In this document: piece by piece, positions 1 to 7,543 of the stretch
Numbering within the stretch: position 1 is the first letter of the stretch
Layout: the number at the start of each line of letters is the position of its first letter
Source of the DNA: Cytophagaceae bacterium
GTDB taxonomy: Bacteria > Bacteroidota > Bacteroidia > Cytophagales > Cytophagaceae
DNA: 45,192 nt
Assembly: GCA_025054875.1 (NCBI GenBank)
Contig: JANWYS010000009.1
Location: forward strand, 1-45,192
Direction of reading: 5' to 3'
Notes under the pieces: model-generated
What the model saw: only the letters and a program-made list of their open reading frames with translations
Told to the model about the DNA's origin: nothing
The model's database searches: none
Program-made: the position numbers and the translations under genes

Positions 1-62
1 GAAAAGCCTATGAGCGCAAAGTGCCATAATTGAATTATGAGACGGGAAAATTTAAATGGGAA

Positions 63-115
63 GCATGAATGGGAACGAAGCGGAGGCGTAGCCGTAGCGA
101 AGTTCCCATTCATGC
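63..115. repeat. Perfect 14-bp inverted repeat, 25-nt loop
   Basis: Bases 63-76 (GCATGAATGGGAAC) are the exact reverse complement of 102-115. The 25-base loop (77-101) is much more GC-rich than its surroundings and contains a small internal GGC/GCC stem. No T-run follows on either strand, so a simple intrinsic terminator is unlikely. A REP-like palindromic element or a structured RNA fits better. The arms are seen directly; the function is unknown. Confidence 0.75.
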
Positions 116-174
116 AAGTATGTAACAAATAAAAAAGTACTATGTTTGTAAAAAAAACAACTACACCTCATACA

Positions 175-222
175 CTTTTTGAGATACTACCCCTGCATCA
201 CTTACTTTTTCAGAATACTACC
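175..222. repeat. Short direct repeat, possible IS-end scar
   Basis: CTTTTTGAGATACTACC (175-191) recurs as CTTTTTCAGAATACTACC (205-222), with one substitution and one inserted base and a 30-base period. The sequence around 170-190 resembles, from memory, the ACACTTTTT-type tips of IS256-family terminal repeats. No transposase is in view, so this could equally be a local duplication. Confidence 0.4.
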
Positions 223-294
223 TTTTCTAATGACGGCTATTAGAAAATTTGGGCTAACGACAATTTTGGGTTTACTGTAAATGGATAGTCTGAG

Positions 295-2601
295 CTATTC
301 GGTGGTGTTATATAAGAGTTTTTTAAGCTTAGCTAAAGCAGCAAGATTGTTGGCTTCGTATATAGTGTTGTACAAACTTTCTTTTTCACGTTTTGTCAGG
401 TGCCAGCTTAGTACAGCTCTGTTCTTTTCCCAGTTATCCAGGGAGGAATATTCTTCTTTATTGTTTTTCCAATACTCATAACGAGGTATGTATTGAAACT
501 CTACAAGGTCAAAAGGGCCTTTGTACCAACTTTGGGCAAGCTCTATGAGTTGATCATTTGTAAAATCCTGAAAGTAGTCCCAATTGCTATAGAGGCTGCC
601 TATGGGAGTAATCATTTTTTGAAACAATGAGGTTTCTTTTTGTTCACGTATGGCTCCGTCTTTTTCAGAATCTCTGATTATGACAAATACAATTCCGCCG
701 GTATTTTCACTGATCCAATCTTTGAATACATGTATAAAGCGCATGGCATCGCGTACGCCTATATTGTCAGAGAGTCCTGCATCCATGATTTCCATGGAAG
801 GTTCGCTCGGTAAGTCTACATTAGGCATTACATAAGGGAATGTGGCACTCATGCGCAGAGCACTCATGAAATGAAGGTTATCGGCATCGTGCTGTTCGAA
901 GAAGCGGTTGAATTCGATACCTTTTATTTTCTGATTAAACTTTCGGTTTGCGTATTCGCTGGCAATGGTCATGTAAGAAATATTTTGCGGCGATATGTAG
1001 AGCTTGCGGCCATCGTTGATGATGGTGGGGCATATCATGAGCATGGGTATGCGCGCTTCTTGTTCAGGCTTGCGGTAATCTTTTATTCTTTTATCTAAAA
1101 TGTTACCCGTATTGCGGATGATTTGTTGCTCAAAAGCATAGCCTCGGTCTTTGATGTATTCATATTGTCCATCGGTAAAACGTTGAAAGCGGAAGAAAAT
1201 ATCGTTTACGACAAGGCTGAATACCGTCGAGTTGAGGACGTCTTTAGCCATATTGTCGAAAATGCTTCGGCTGCTTAGGCATAAGGTTGAATCATAGGTC
1301 TTCATGTGGTATAGCTCTCTGTAATATGCTGCGCCTACTAATCCTCCGGAGGCTCCGGTCATCAGTGAAGTATGTTTCATGAAATCTCCGTTAGTTGCAC
1401 TGTCGGTAAACTGCATTACACGTGTGGTCCACACGGCGGCACGCTGTCCTCCACCGCTGGTGCATAAAAATATCATTTTGGGCTTGCTGCCCGGAGGGAA
1501 TTTTTTTTTCCAATTTTCTAAAATGGCAAGTGTGCTCTTGATGTCGTTCATGCAATTTGTAATGCTGCTAAGTGTATTTAGTCGCTCTATACTGTATTCG
1601 GCAGGTTTCTTGTTGTAGTTAATGCCATAAACTTGATAAACAGAGGAGATGATTTTGTTTTTTAACAAAAAGTTGAAAACAAACAAAGTCAATATCAGTA
1701 TGGATATAGCCCAGCCTTTCATCCAATAGGAGAATGCCCCGGTGAACATCACAAACATAGAGAACAACAATATGATGCTGGCACCGGCTGGTAATTGAAA
1801 ATATTCAGAATCTCTGAATAGACCCAAAGTAATAAGTATAATGATGATGACAATCTCTACAATCACGGCATTCAGGTGATTTTGATCAAAAATTTTTAAT
1901 AAAACTTCCTTGTCGTAAATATTATATTCTTCTACCTGACGTATTTTCAAAGGGAAGTCTAAATAAACGTTTACATTATGTTTGTTGCGTTTAGAACTTT
2001 TCATTTTGCGCAGTACGTTTACCCGACTTATTGGATTTTTGCGAAAGCTGTTGTCTACATTATTGGCCAGCTCTTTGAACACATCTTTGTTGGTAAGCCT
2101 GAAATATATGCTCAATATGAAAATTGTCACGCCTATTCCAGTCAGTAAAGCTACTATTTCAGTGGTTATTTGCCATCCGGTTTGTTGTCCGTTTTTGAGT
2201 TGAAAGCTGATTATGCTGACTACATAAGTGACAACAAATATTAAGGGTAGTAAACTATTGTTTAGACAAAACACGGCGAAAGGACGAGGTACAGTGCCTA
2301 AAAAATTGAAGCGATAACTATCCAATATATACACTGTGATGTGATATGCAGAAATAAGAATACCAATGGCAATACCTATTATGAAGAATCCTCTGAAATC
2401 GGTTTGAGATAAATATTCGGGATCAAGAAAAAGGTAGGGAACCCCAAAAATGGTGGCTATGTTTTCTGTAACAAACCCAAATAAGAAAATCCAAACAAAC
2501 AGCAATACATGATTTCTCTTCAGATTGTTGATGAGCAACTGAACAGGAAAAGAATAGTAAAAATCTATCCAAAATTGTTTATGTAAAATCTTCCATTTCA
2601 T
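295..2601 (-). CDS. Membrane-anchored patatin-like phospholipase
   Basis: The 768-residue product combines an N-terminal multi-spanning membrane region with a patatin-type acyl hydrolase. Hydrophobic segments lie near residues 31-58, 71-94, 108-133, 146-167, 243-262 and 273-313. The hydrolase starts around 374 with the oxyanion-hole glycines GGGQR (383-387). The nucleophile elbow GASGG (416-420) carries Ser418, and DAG (607-609) supplies Asp607 of the Ser-Asp dyad. All catalytic elements are intact, so it should hydrolyse acyl esters of phospholipids or related lipids at the inner membrane; the exact substrate is unknown. The ATG at 2601 is the natural start because the first membrane segment follows shortly after. 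It lies 75 bases downstream of gldC on the same strand and may be cotranscribed with it. Confidence 0.85.
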   Translation of the reverse strand: MKWKILHKQFWIDFYYSFPVQLLINNLKRNHVLLFVWIFLFGFVTENIATIFGVPYLFLDPEYLSQTDFRGFFIIGIAIGILISAYHITVYILDSYRFNFLGTVPRPFAVFCLNNSLLPLIFVVTYVVSIISFQLKNGQQTGWQITTEIVALLTGIGVTIFILSIYFRLTNKDVFKELANNVDNSFRKNPISRVNVLRKMKSSKRNKHNVNVYLDFPLKIRQVEEYNIYDKEVLLKIFDQNHLNAVIVEIVIIIILITLGLFRDSEYFQLPAGASIILLFSMFVMFTGAFSYWMKGWAISILILTLFVFNFLLKNKIISSVYQVYGINYNKKPAEYSIERLNTLSSITNCMNDIKSTLAILENWKKKFPPGSKPKMIFLCTSGGGQRAAVWTTRVMQFTDSATNGDFMKHTSLMTGASGGLVGAAYYRELYHMKTYDSTLCLSSRSIFDNMAKDVLNSTVFSLVVNDIFFRFQRFTDGQYEYIKDRGYAFEQQIIRNTGNILDKRIKDYRKPEQEARIPMLMICPTIINDGRKLYISPQNISYMTIASEYANRKFNQKIKGIEFNRFFEQHDADNLHFMSALRMSATFPYVMPNVDLPSEPSMEIMDAGLSDNIGVRDAMRFIHVFKDWISENTGGIVFVIIRDSEKDGAIREQKETSLFQKMITPIGSLYSNWDYFQDFTNDQLIELAQSWYKGPFDLVEFQYIPRYEYWKNNKEEYSSLDNWEKNRAVLSWHLTKREKESLYNTIYEANNLAALAKLKKLLYNTTE

Positions 2602-2676
2602 GTATTGTCAGTTTCGTTCGTAGGTTCATACATATTAATACAGATTTGATAAAAAAAAGTTTTCACGAAGTTCCTG

Positions 2677-3009
2677 TTATTGGGAAGTAGATTGTACATG
2701 TTTTACCAACTTGCTGCAGAGTTGACGGATTTCATCGGCCATTTGCTTATCATTGGTAGCGTCCTCTACCAGTTGGGATATACCGTCCATCATTTCTATA
2801 CAATATCTTTTCATGTCATATACATTCATTTCTTTATTCCATAAGTCTATACGCATAGTATTGAGTTGTTGCGGGTCCCAAACGGATATGGATACGGCAT
2901 TGGCCTCTTGCATGTCTTTGTATGGTCCATCGGTAGCGTGCCATTTAATTTTTTCAGGTATGTTTTCTGCGTCGAGTTCGATCTCAAATTTTATGTCTGA
3001 TTTTTTCAT
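2677..3009 (-). CDS. gldC: Gliding motility protein GldC
   Basis: This 110-residue soluble protein matches the GldC family in length and pattern: an N-terminal beta-rich part (FEIELDAENIPEKIKWHA), a central RIDLWNKEM block and a helical C-terminus containing EDATNDKQMADEIR. In Flavobacterium, GldC supports gliding together with GldB; its biochemical role is not well defined. No gldB lies next to it here. It diverges from pyrD, with only 75 bases between the two starts. Homologues also occur in non-gliding Bacteroidota, so the gene alone does not prove motility. Confidence 0.87.
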   Translation of the reverse strand: MKKSDIKFEIELDAENIPEKIKWHATDGPYKDMQEANAVSISVWDPQQLNTMRIDLWNKEMNVYDMKRYCIEMMDGISQLVEDATNDKQMADEIRQLCSKLVKHVQSTSQ

Positions 3010-3015
3010 CTGATA

Positions 3016-3052
3016 TTTTGTTTCGTTTAATTCGTGTAAATATATACTTTCG
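3016..3052 (+). promoter_or_regulatory. Candidate pyrD promoter
   Basis: TTTTG at 3016-3020 is followed by TACTTTCG at 3045-3052, one mismatch from the Bacteroidota -7 box TAnnTTTG. The spacing of about 24 bases is longer than the usual 19-21, so the -33 assignment is weak. Transcription would start near 3059, about 25 bases before the pyrD start codon. Confidence 0.35.
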
Positions 3053-3084
3053 CAACGTATTTATTTCACCAAAAGATTTTACAA

Positions 3085-4125
3085 TTGTACAAATACATAA
3101 TCAGGCCGATACTATTTCTTTTTCCCCCTGAAAGGGCGCATCACATGGCCTTCAACATTTTGAAAAAAGCTATGAATTTTTACCTGCTAAGGAGGTTTAT
3201 AAGTAATTTTTTCTCTATTCGGCATCAGTCTCTTCGTAGAAATTTGTTTGGTATTGACTTCCCAAATCCGGTAGGTTTGGCAGCCGGACTGGATAAAGAC
3301 GCCTGCTATGTAGACGAACTTTCGGCACTAGGTTTCGGATTTGTTGAAGTAGGAACACTCACACCAAAGCCACAAAGTGGCAACGATAAACCACGCCTTT
3401 TCAGACTGAAAGAAGATGCTGCCTTGATAAACCGCATGGGATTCAATAACAAAGGCGTTGAATATGCAAAACATAAATTAGCGGCACGAAAAAGTAATAT
3501 TATTGTGGGGGGTAACATTGGCAAAAATAAGACTACTCCCAATGAAAATGCATTGGCCGATTATGTGTATTGTTTTGAAACCTTGTATGAGTATGTAGAT
3601 TATTTTGTTGTGAATGTAAGTTCGCCCAATACACCCAATCTTCGGGAGCTTCAAGATAAAGAACCTTTAAGAAAAATATTGAGTCACCTGGTGGAAAAAA
3701 ACCGGTTGAAGCCTAAGCCTAAACCTATATTACTTAAAATCGCTCCGGACCTCAGCAACGAGCAGCTAGACGATATCATTGAGCTGTACTTTGAAGTAGG
3801 CATACAAGGAATTGTAGCTACCAACACCACAATCCATCGCGATGGGTTAAGAACAGACCCAAAAAGAATACAGGCTATCGGAAATGGGGGCTTAAGTGGC
3901 AAGCCATTGTTCAACCGCTCAACAGAAGTAGTTCGTTACATAGCGCAACGGTCTGGTGGAAAAATACCCATAATAGCCGTGGGAGGTATCCATAGTGTGG
4001 ATGATGCTATAGAAAAGTTCAAAGCAGGAGCAAGCTTGGTGCAATTATACACAGGGTTTATTTATGAAGGGCCGGGATTGATAAAAAAAATCAATGAGAG
4101 TTTAATACGTGAAAATCATCAATAA
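3085..4125 (+). CDS. pyrD: Dihydroorotate dehydrogenase (quinone), class 2
   Basis: This enzyme oxidises dihydroorotate to orotate in pyrimidine synthesis and passes electrons to the quinone pool. The 346 residues have the class 2 layout: an amphipathic N-terminal membrane-binding helix (about 1-40), then an FMN-binding beta/alpha barrel. Visible motifs are NPVGLAAGLDKDA (61-73), the active-site loop NVSSPNTPNLRE (177-188) with catalytic Ser180, GNGGLSGKP near 266-274, and the phosphate-binding IIAVGGIHS. The start is TTG at 3085: the encoded MYKYIIRPILFLF is a typical class 2 beginning and no in-frame ATG precedes it. Use of TTG suggests modest translation. It is transcribed away from gldC. 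Confidence 0.95.
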   Translation: MYKYIIRPILFLFPPERAHHMAFNILKKAMNFYLLRRFISNFFSIRHQSLRRNLFGIDFPNPVGLAAGLDKDACYVDELSALGFGFVEVGTLTPKPQSGNDKPRLFRLKEDAALINRMGFNNKGVEYAKHKLAARKSNIIVGGNIGKNKTTPNENALADYVYCFETLYEYVDYFVVNVSSPNTPNLRELQDKEPLRKILSHLVEKNRLKPKPKPILLKIAPDLSNEQLDDIIELYFEVGIQGIVATNTTIHRDGLRTDPKRIQAIGNGGLSGKPLFNRSTEVVRYIAQRSGGKIPIIAVGGIHSVDDAIEKFKAGASLVQLYTGFIYEGPGLIKKINESLIRENHQ

Positions 4126-4222
4126 GTTTCAAAACCAAAATATTTGTCTGACTAACTTTTGTGGTCAATAATTATTATATAATTTTCAAATTGTATTTGA
4201 GACAAAAACTTAACCTACGCAC

Positions 4223-6034
4223 ATGACTGATAACAATCGAAAAGATTCACTACTTATCGAAATTGCCTGGGAAGTATGTAACCAGGTAGGAGGAATATAT
4301 ACCGTTATACGTTCTAAAGTGCCCAGCATGAAAGAGAAGTGGGGTGACAATTATTTTTTAATAGGACCATATGTGCACAATCGCTTACCGGCAGAGTTTG
4401 AGCATTGTGAGGAAAAAGATACTCCTGTGACAAAAGCTATAGAGTGCTTGCGCTCTATGGGTGTTGAAGTGCACTACGGGTATTGGTTGGTATCGGGCAA
4501 ACCCAAGGTGGTTTTGCTGAATCCTCACAGCGTGTTTAACCGGCTGGGTGAAATAAAGTACCTGCTCTGGGAGCATCACGGTATAAGCACTCCGGATAAT
4601 GATCATCTGATAAACCAGGTAGTGGCTTTCGGATTTTTAGTGAAAATTTTTCTGAACGAAATTTCAAAACCTGAAGTCAACAATAAACATGTGATTGCTC
4701 ATTTTCATGAGTGGATGGCGGGTACGGCCATTCCTGAACTGCGTTTTGAAGGGGCAAATATTTCCATTGTGTTCACTACTCACGCCACCATATTAGGGCG
4801 CTATCTGGCTATGAACGACCCGCAGTTTTACGAGCATCTTCCTTTTTTTGATTGGTTGAATGAAGCAAGAAACTTCAATATAGAAGCTAACGCCCGTATA
4901 GAAAGAGCAGCAGCACATGGGGCACATGTTTTCACTACGGTAAGCGATGTCACTGCCAGAGAATGTGAGTCTCTTATCGGAAGAAGGCCTGATGTAATAC
5001 TACCTAACGGATTAAACATTGAGCGGTTCACTGCCCTTCATGAATTTCAAAACCTGCATAAGGAATACAAGGATAAGATACATCAATTCGTAATGGGGCA
5101 TTTCTTCCAGAGTTATTCATTTGACCTTGACAAAACTATTTATTTCTTTACCTCAGGACGTTTTGAATATAAAAACAAAGGCTTTGACCTCACGATAGAA
5201 GCGCTTGCACGGCTCAACTGGCGAATGAAGCACGAGAATATTGATACCACGGTGGTAATGTTTTTCATAACCAAACAACCTTTTCATAGTATAAACCCCG
5301 CAGTGCTCCACTCAAGAGCGCAACTGGAAGAAATCAGGCGCACATGCGATGAAATCAATAAACGTGTAGGTGAGCAATTATTTTATTCTGCGGCTTCATC
5401 GGGACATTTCAAAGTACCCGATCTGAATGAATTTGTAGATGATTATTGGGAGTTAAGGTTAAAGCGCGAATTACAGGCGTGGCGCACTCAAAATCTACCA
5501 CCCATAGTAACGCATAACCTAATCAACGATGCCGGTGATGAAATACTTAATTACCTCAGACATGTACAACTCATCAACTATCCGCACGACAAAGTGAAAG
5601 TAGTATATCATCCGGACTTTGTCACACCTTCTAACCCTCTGTTTGCAATGGAATATAATCAATTTGTGCGAGGTTGCCATTTGGGAATATTCCCCAGCTA
5701 CTATGAGCCATGGGGATATACACCATTGGAATGTATAGCCAGTGGTGTTCCTACCGTCACCAGTGATCTGGCAGGATTTGGCGATTATGTAATGCAAACC
5801 ATTCCAGACCATGAAAAGAAAGGAATATATGTGGTAAACCGAAAAGGAAAATCGTTTGATGAATCCGCCAACCAACTGGCCAATCAGATGCTTAGCTTTG
5901 TGCGTCTTACACGCCGCGACCGTATTACACAGCGCAATAAAGTAGAGCGCTCCTCAGAAGCCTTCGATTGGCAAAATCTGGAGATTCATTATGAAAGAGC
6001 TTATGAAATAGCTTTGAAAAACCGAAAGTTTTAA
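4223..6034 (+). CDS. Glycogen synthase, GT3 family
   Basis: This 603-residue glycosyltransferase belongs to CAZy family GT3, the animal/fungal type of glycogen synthase, and not to the bacterial GT5 GlgA type. The GT3 N-terminal signature EVCNQVGGIYTVIRSK spans about 17-32. The second Rossmann domain carries the donor-site block YYEPWGYTPLECIASGVP near 492-509, with the two glutamates spaced as in retaining E-x7-E enzymes. It should extend alpha-1,4-glucan from UDP-glucose. The regulatory C-terminal phosphorylation tail of eukaryotic enzymes is absent. GT3 enzymes are common in Bacteroidota. The gene stands alone, 97 bases after pyrD, with no branching enzyme or phosphorylase in the window. 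Confidence 0.92.
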   Translation: MTDNNRKDSLLIEIAWEVCNQVGGIYTVIRSKVPSMKEKWGDNYFLIGPYVHNRLPAEFEHCEEKDTPVTKAIECLRSMGVEVHYGYWLVSGKPKVVLLNPHSVFNRLGEIKYLLWEHHGISTPDNDHLINQVVAFGFLVKIFLNEISKPEVNNKHVIAHFHEWMAGTAIPELRFEGANISIVFTTHATILGRYLAMNDPQFYEHLPFFDWLNEARNFNIEANARIERAAAHGAHVFTTVSDVTARECESLIGRRPDVILPNGLNIERFTALHEFQNLHKEYKDKIHQFVMGHFFQSYSFDLDKTIYFFTSGRFEYKNKGFDLTIEALARLNWRMKHENIDTTVVMFFITKQPFHSINPAVLHSRAQLEEIRRTCDEINKRVGEQLFYSAASSGHFKVPDLNEFVDDYWELRLKRELQAWRTQNLPPIVTHNLINDAGDEILNYLRHVQLINYPHDKVKVVYHPDFVTPSNPLFAMEYNQFVRGCHLGIFPSYYEPWGYTPLECIASGVPTVTSDLAGFGDYVMQTIPDHEKKGIYVVNRKGKSFDESANQLANQMLSFVRLTRRDRITQRNKVERSSEAFDWQNLEIHYERAYEIALKNRKF

Positions 6035-6067
6035 TTTGTTTTGAGTTGATTATAATTTATAACTTTA
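6035..6067 (+). promoter_or_regulatory. Candidate promoter of the SPFH gene
   Basis: TTTG at 6035-6038, 21 bases, then TAACTTTA at 6060-6067 matches the Bacteroidota pattern TTTG-N19-21-TAnnTTTG with one mismatch. Transcription would begin near 6074, leaving a leader of about 16 bases before the ATG at 6090. Confidence 0.45.
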
Positions 6068-6089
6068 ATCACACTAAAACCTTATAAAC

Positions 6090-7022
6090 ATGGATTTCTT
6101 AAGTTACTGGCCATTAATTATTATCGGCTTTTTACTGTTTAATTCTTTTGTTACCGTTCAGCAAGGCACGGTGGCAGTAGTCACTATATTTGGTAAGTAT
6201 CAACGCATCATGAAACCGGGGCTCAATTTAAAAATCCCCTTTATTGAAGTGGTGTATAAAAGAATTTCCATTCAAAACCGTTCGGCCGAAATGGAATTTC
6301 AGGCTACAACTCAAGACCAAGCCAATGTATATTTCAAAGCGATGATTCTTTATGCCGTACTTGACCAAAATGAGGAAACCATTAAAAATGTAGCTTTTAA
6401 ATTTGTTGATGAAAGAAGTTTTATGCAGGCGCTAACCCGTACGGTGGAAGGTAACATACGTGCATTCGTGGCAACCAAAAAACAAGCTGAAGTGCTTTCC
6501 TTACGTGGTGAAATAGTAGCCGATGTAAAAGCAAACCTAGACCATGTGCTTGAGGAATGGGGCTATCACCTCATAGACTTGCAACTCAACGATATCACTT
6601 TTGATGAAGCCATCATGAAATCCATGGCACAAGTAGTGGCTTCTAATAACCTTAAAGCAGCTGCTGAAAATGAAGGACAAGCCTTGCTCATCACTAAAAC
6701 AAAAAGTGCCGAAGCCGAAGGTAACGCCATTAAAATAGCTGCCGAAGCTGAAAGAGAAGCAGCTAAACTTCGCGGACAAGGTGTTGCCTTGTTCCGTCAG
6801 GAAGTAGCCAAAGGAATGGCCGAAGCCGCTAAAGAAATGCACATCGCCAACCTTGATACGTCAGTCATACTCTTCTCAATGTGGACTGAGGCTATTAAAC
6901 ATTTCGCAGAAAATGGAAAAGGAAATGTAATTTTCTTAGACGGCTCCTCTGAAAACATGCAGCGTACCATGCAACAAATGATGAGCATGATAACTGCATC
7001 TCATTCGGAAGAGAAGAAATAA
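6090..7022 (+). CDS. SPFH/band 7 (stomatin/prohibitin-like) protein
   Basis: The 310-residue product has one N-terminal membrane segment (about 5-22), a band-7/SPFH domain (about 24-190, beginning VQQGTVAVVTIFGKYQR), and an Ala/Glu-rich coiled-coil region (about 190-255) with repeated EAEG/AAEAERE patterns. Such proteins oligomerise at the inner membrane and scaffold microdomains or modulate membrane proteases. No NfeD-type partner is adjacent, so it is not obviously a slipin-NfeD pair. It follows the glycogen synthase by 55 bases but appears to have its own promoter. Confidence 0.85.
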   Translation: MDFLSYWPLIIIGFLLFNSFVTVQQGTVAVVTIFGKYQRIMKPGLNLKIPFIEVVYKRISIQNRSAEMEFQATTQDQANVYFKAMILYAVLDQNEETIKNVAFKFVDERSFMQALTRTVEGNIRAFVATKKQAEVLSLRGEIVADVKANLDHVLEEWGYHLIDLQLNDITFDEAIMKSMAQVVASNNLKAAAENEGQALLITKTKSAEAEGNAIKIAAEAEREAAKLRGQGVALFRQEVAKGMAEAAKEMHIANLDTSVILFSMWTEAIKHFAENGKGNVIFLDGSSENMQRTMQQMMSMITASHSEEKK

Positions 7023-7211
7023 CAACTGATACTCGCGGAACACACAACAAACCCGGATATGGGTATGACTTATTTTATCAGGAAAAACCGGTAACAAAGG
7101 CCTTATAATTTTTCTGATTTCATGTGAAAATTCACTTGTGATAAATAATGAGATAAAAATCGTTTTGCCATAAACAAGTTGAGTAAGATTAGTGGGTAAT
7201 TCAAAGAAGAT

Positions 7212-7532
7212 TTAGTTTTTCAGCAAAGGAAATATTTGTGTCCACTCAAAATACTCTTTGCTCATCTGCGTTACAGGCATGGATACTAAATTGAATGGCT
7301 TTTTGTCAGTAAGTTGTTTTACTCTTTGTTCGAGTTTAGAAAATTCAACGGCTCTGGATTTCATTAAAATTAAATATTCCTCTCTTATCTCCATTTTACC
7401 GTCAGCACCCGATAAATATGTTTTGACCGGTGAAGGTAAATGAATCTCGTATGCATATTTTTCTTCTATCAGAATTTTTGCGATAGATTGCGCACTATCA
7501 TAATCAGGAACAGACAAAACAGAAACAATCAT
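7212..7532 (-). CDS. cutA: CutA1-like divalent-cation tolerance protein
   Basis: The 106-residue protein has the CutA1 ferredoxin-like layout: an initial strand MIVSVLSVPDYDSAQSIAK, a central IREEYLILMKSR segment and a final helix ending in W and P. CutA1 proteins are stable trimers linked to divalent-metal tolerance; the mechanism is uncertain. Usual CutA tryptophans around the central strand are missing, so this is a divergent member. It is the last gene of the exporter operon, 11 bases after the TolC-type gene, and may be cotranscribed with it. Confidence 0.75.
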   Translation of the reverse strand: MIVSVLSVPDYDSAQSIAKILIEEKYAYEIHLPSPVKTYLSGADGKMEIREEYLILMKSRAVEFSKLEQRVKQLTDKKPFNLVSMPVTQMSKEYFEWTQIFPLLKN

Positions 7533-7543
7533 AAACTTAAGTT

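Larger units (their letters stand above)
1..294. other. Gene-poor left edge with hairpin and direct repeat
   Basis: No convincing gene lies here. Two frames run from the window edge to stops within the first 35 bases, so the 3' end of a truncated upstream gene is possible but cannot be identified. The stretch holds a perfect 14-bp inverted repeat (63-115) and two near-identical 17-18 base direct repeats (175-191 and 205-222). It lies downstream of the patatin-like gene, which ends at 295 on the minus strand. I saw no clear U-tract terminator for that gene. Confidence 0.5.

Noticed and set aside
1-33. Possible 3' end of a gene cut by the left edge
   Set aside because: Two frames are open to the edge but each offers only about 8-10 codons with no identifiable ending, so no gene is called.
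63-115. Palindrome considered as an integron attC site
   Set aside because: The arms read GGGAAC/GTTCCC, which does not fit the RYYYAAC/GTTRRRY attC core, and no integrase or cassette array is visible.
5519-5875. 118-codon minus-strand frame inside the glycogen synthase gene
   Set aside because: Shadow of a well-supported plus-strand gene; the encoded peptide shows no domain.
7100-7150. Imperfect dyad between the SPFH gene and cutA considered as a bidirectional terminator
   Set aside because: The stem TTTCA-TGTGAA/TTCACTTGTGA is short and interrupted and has no T-run on either side.
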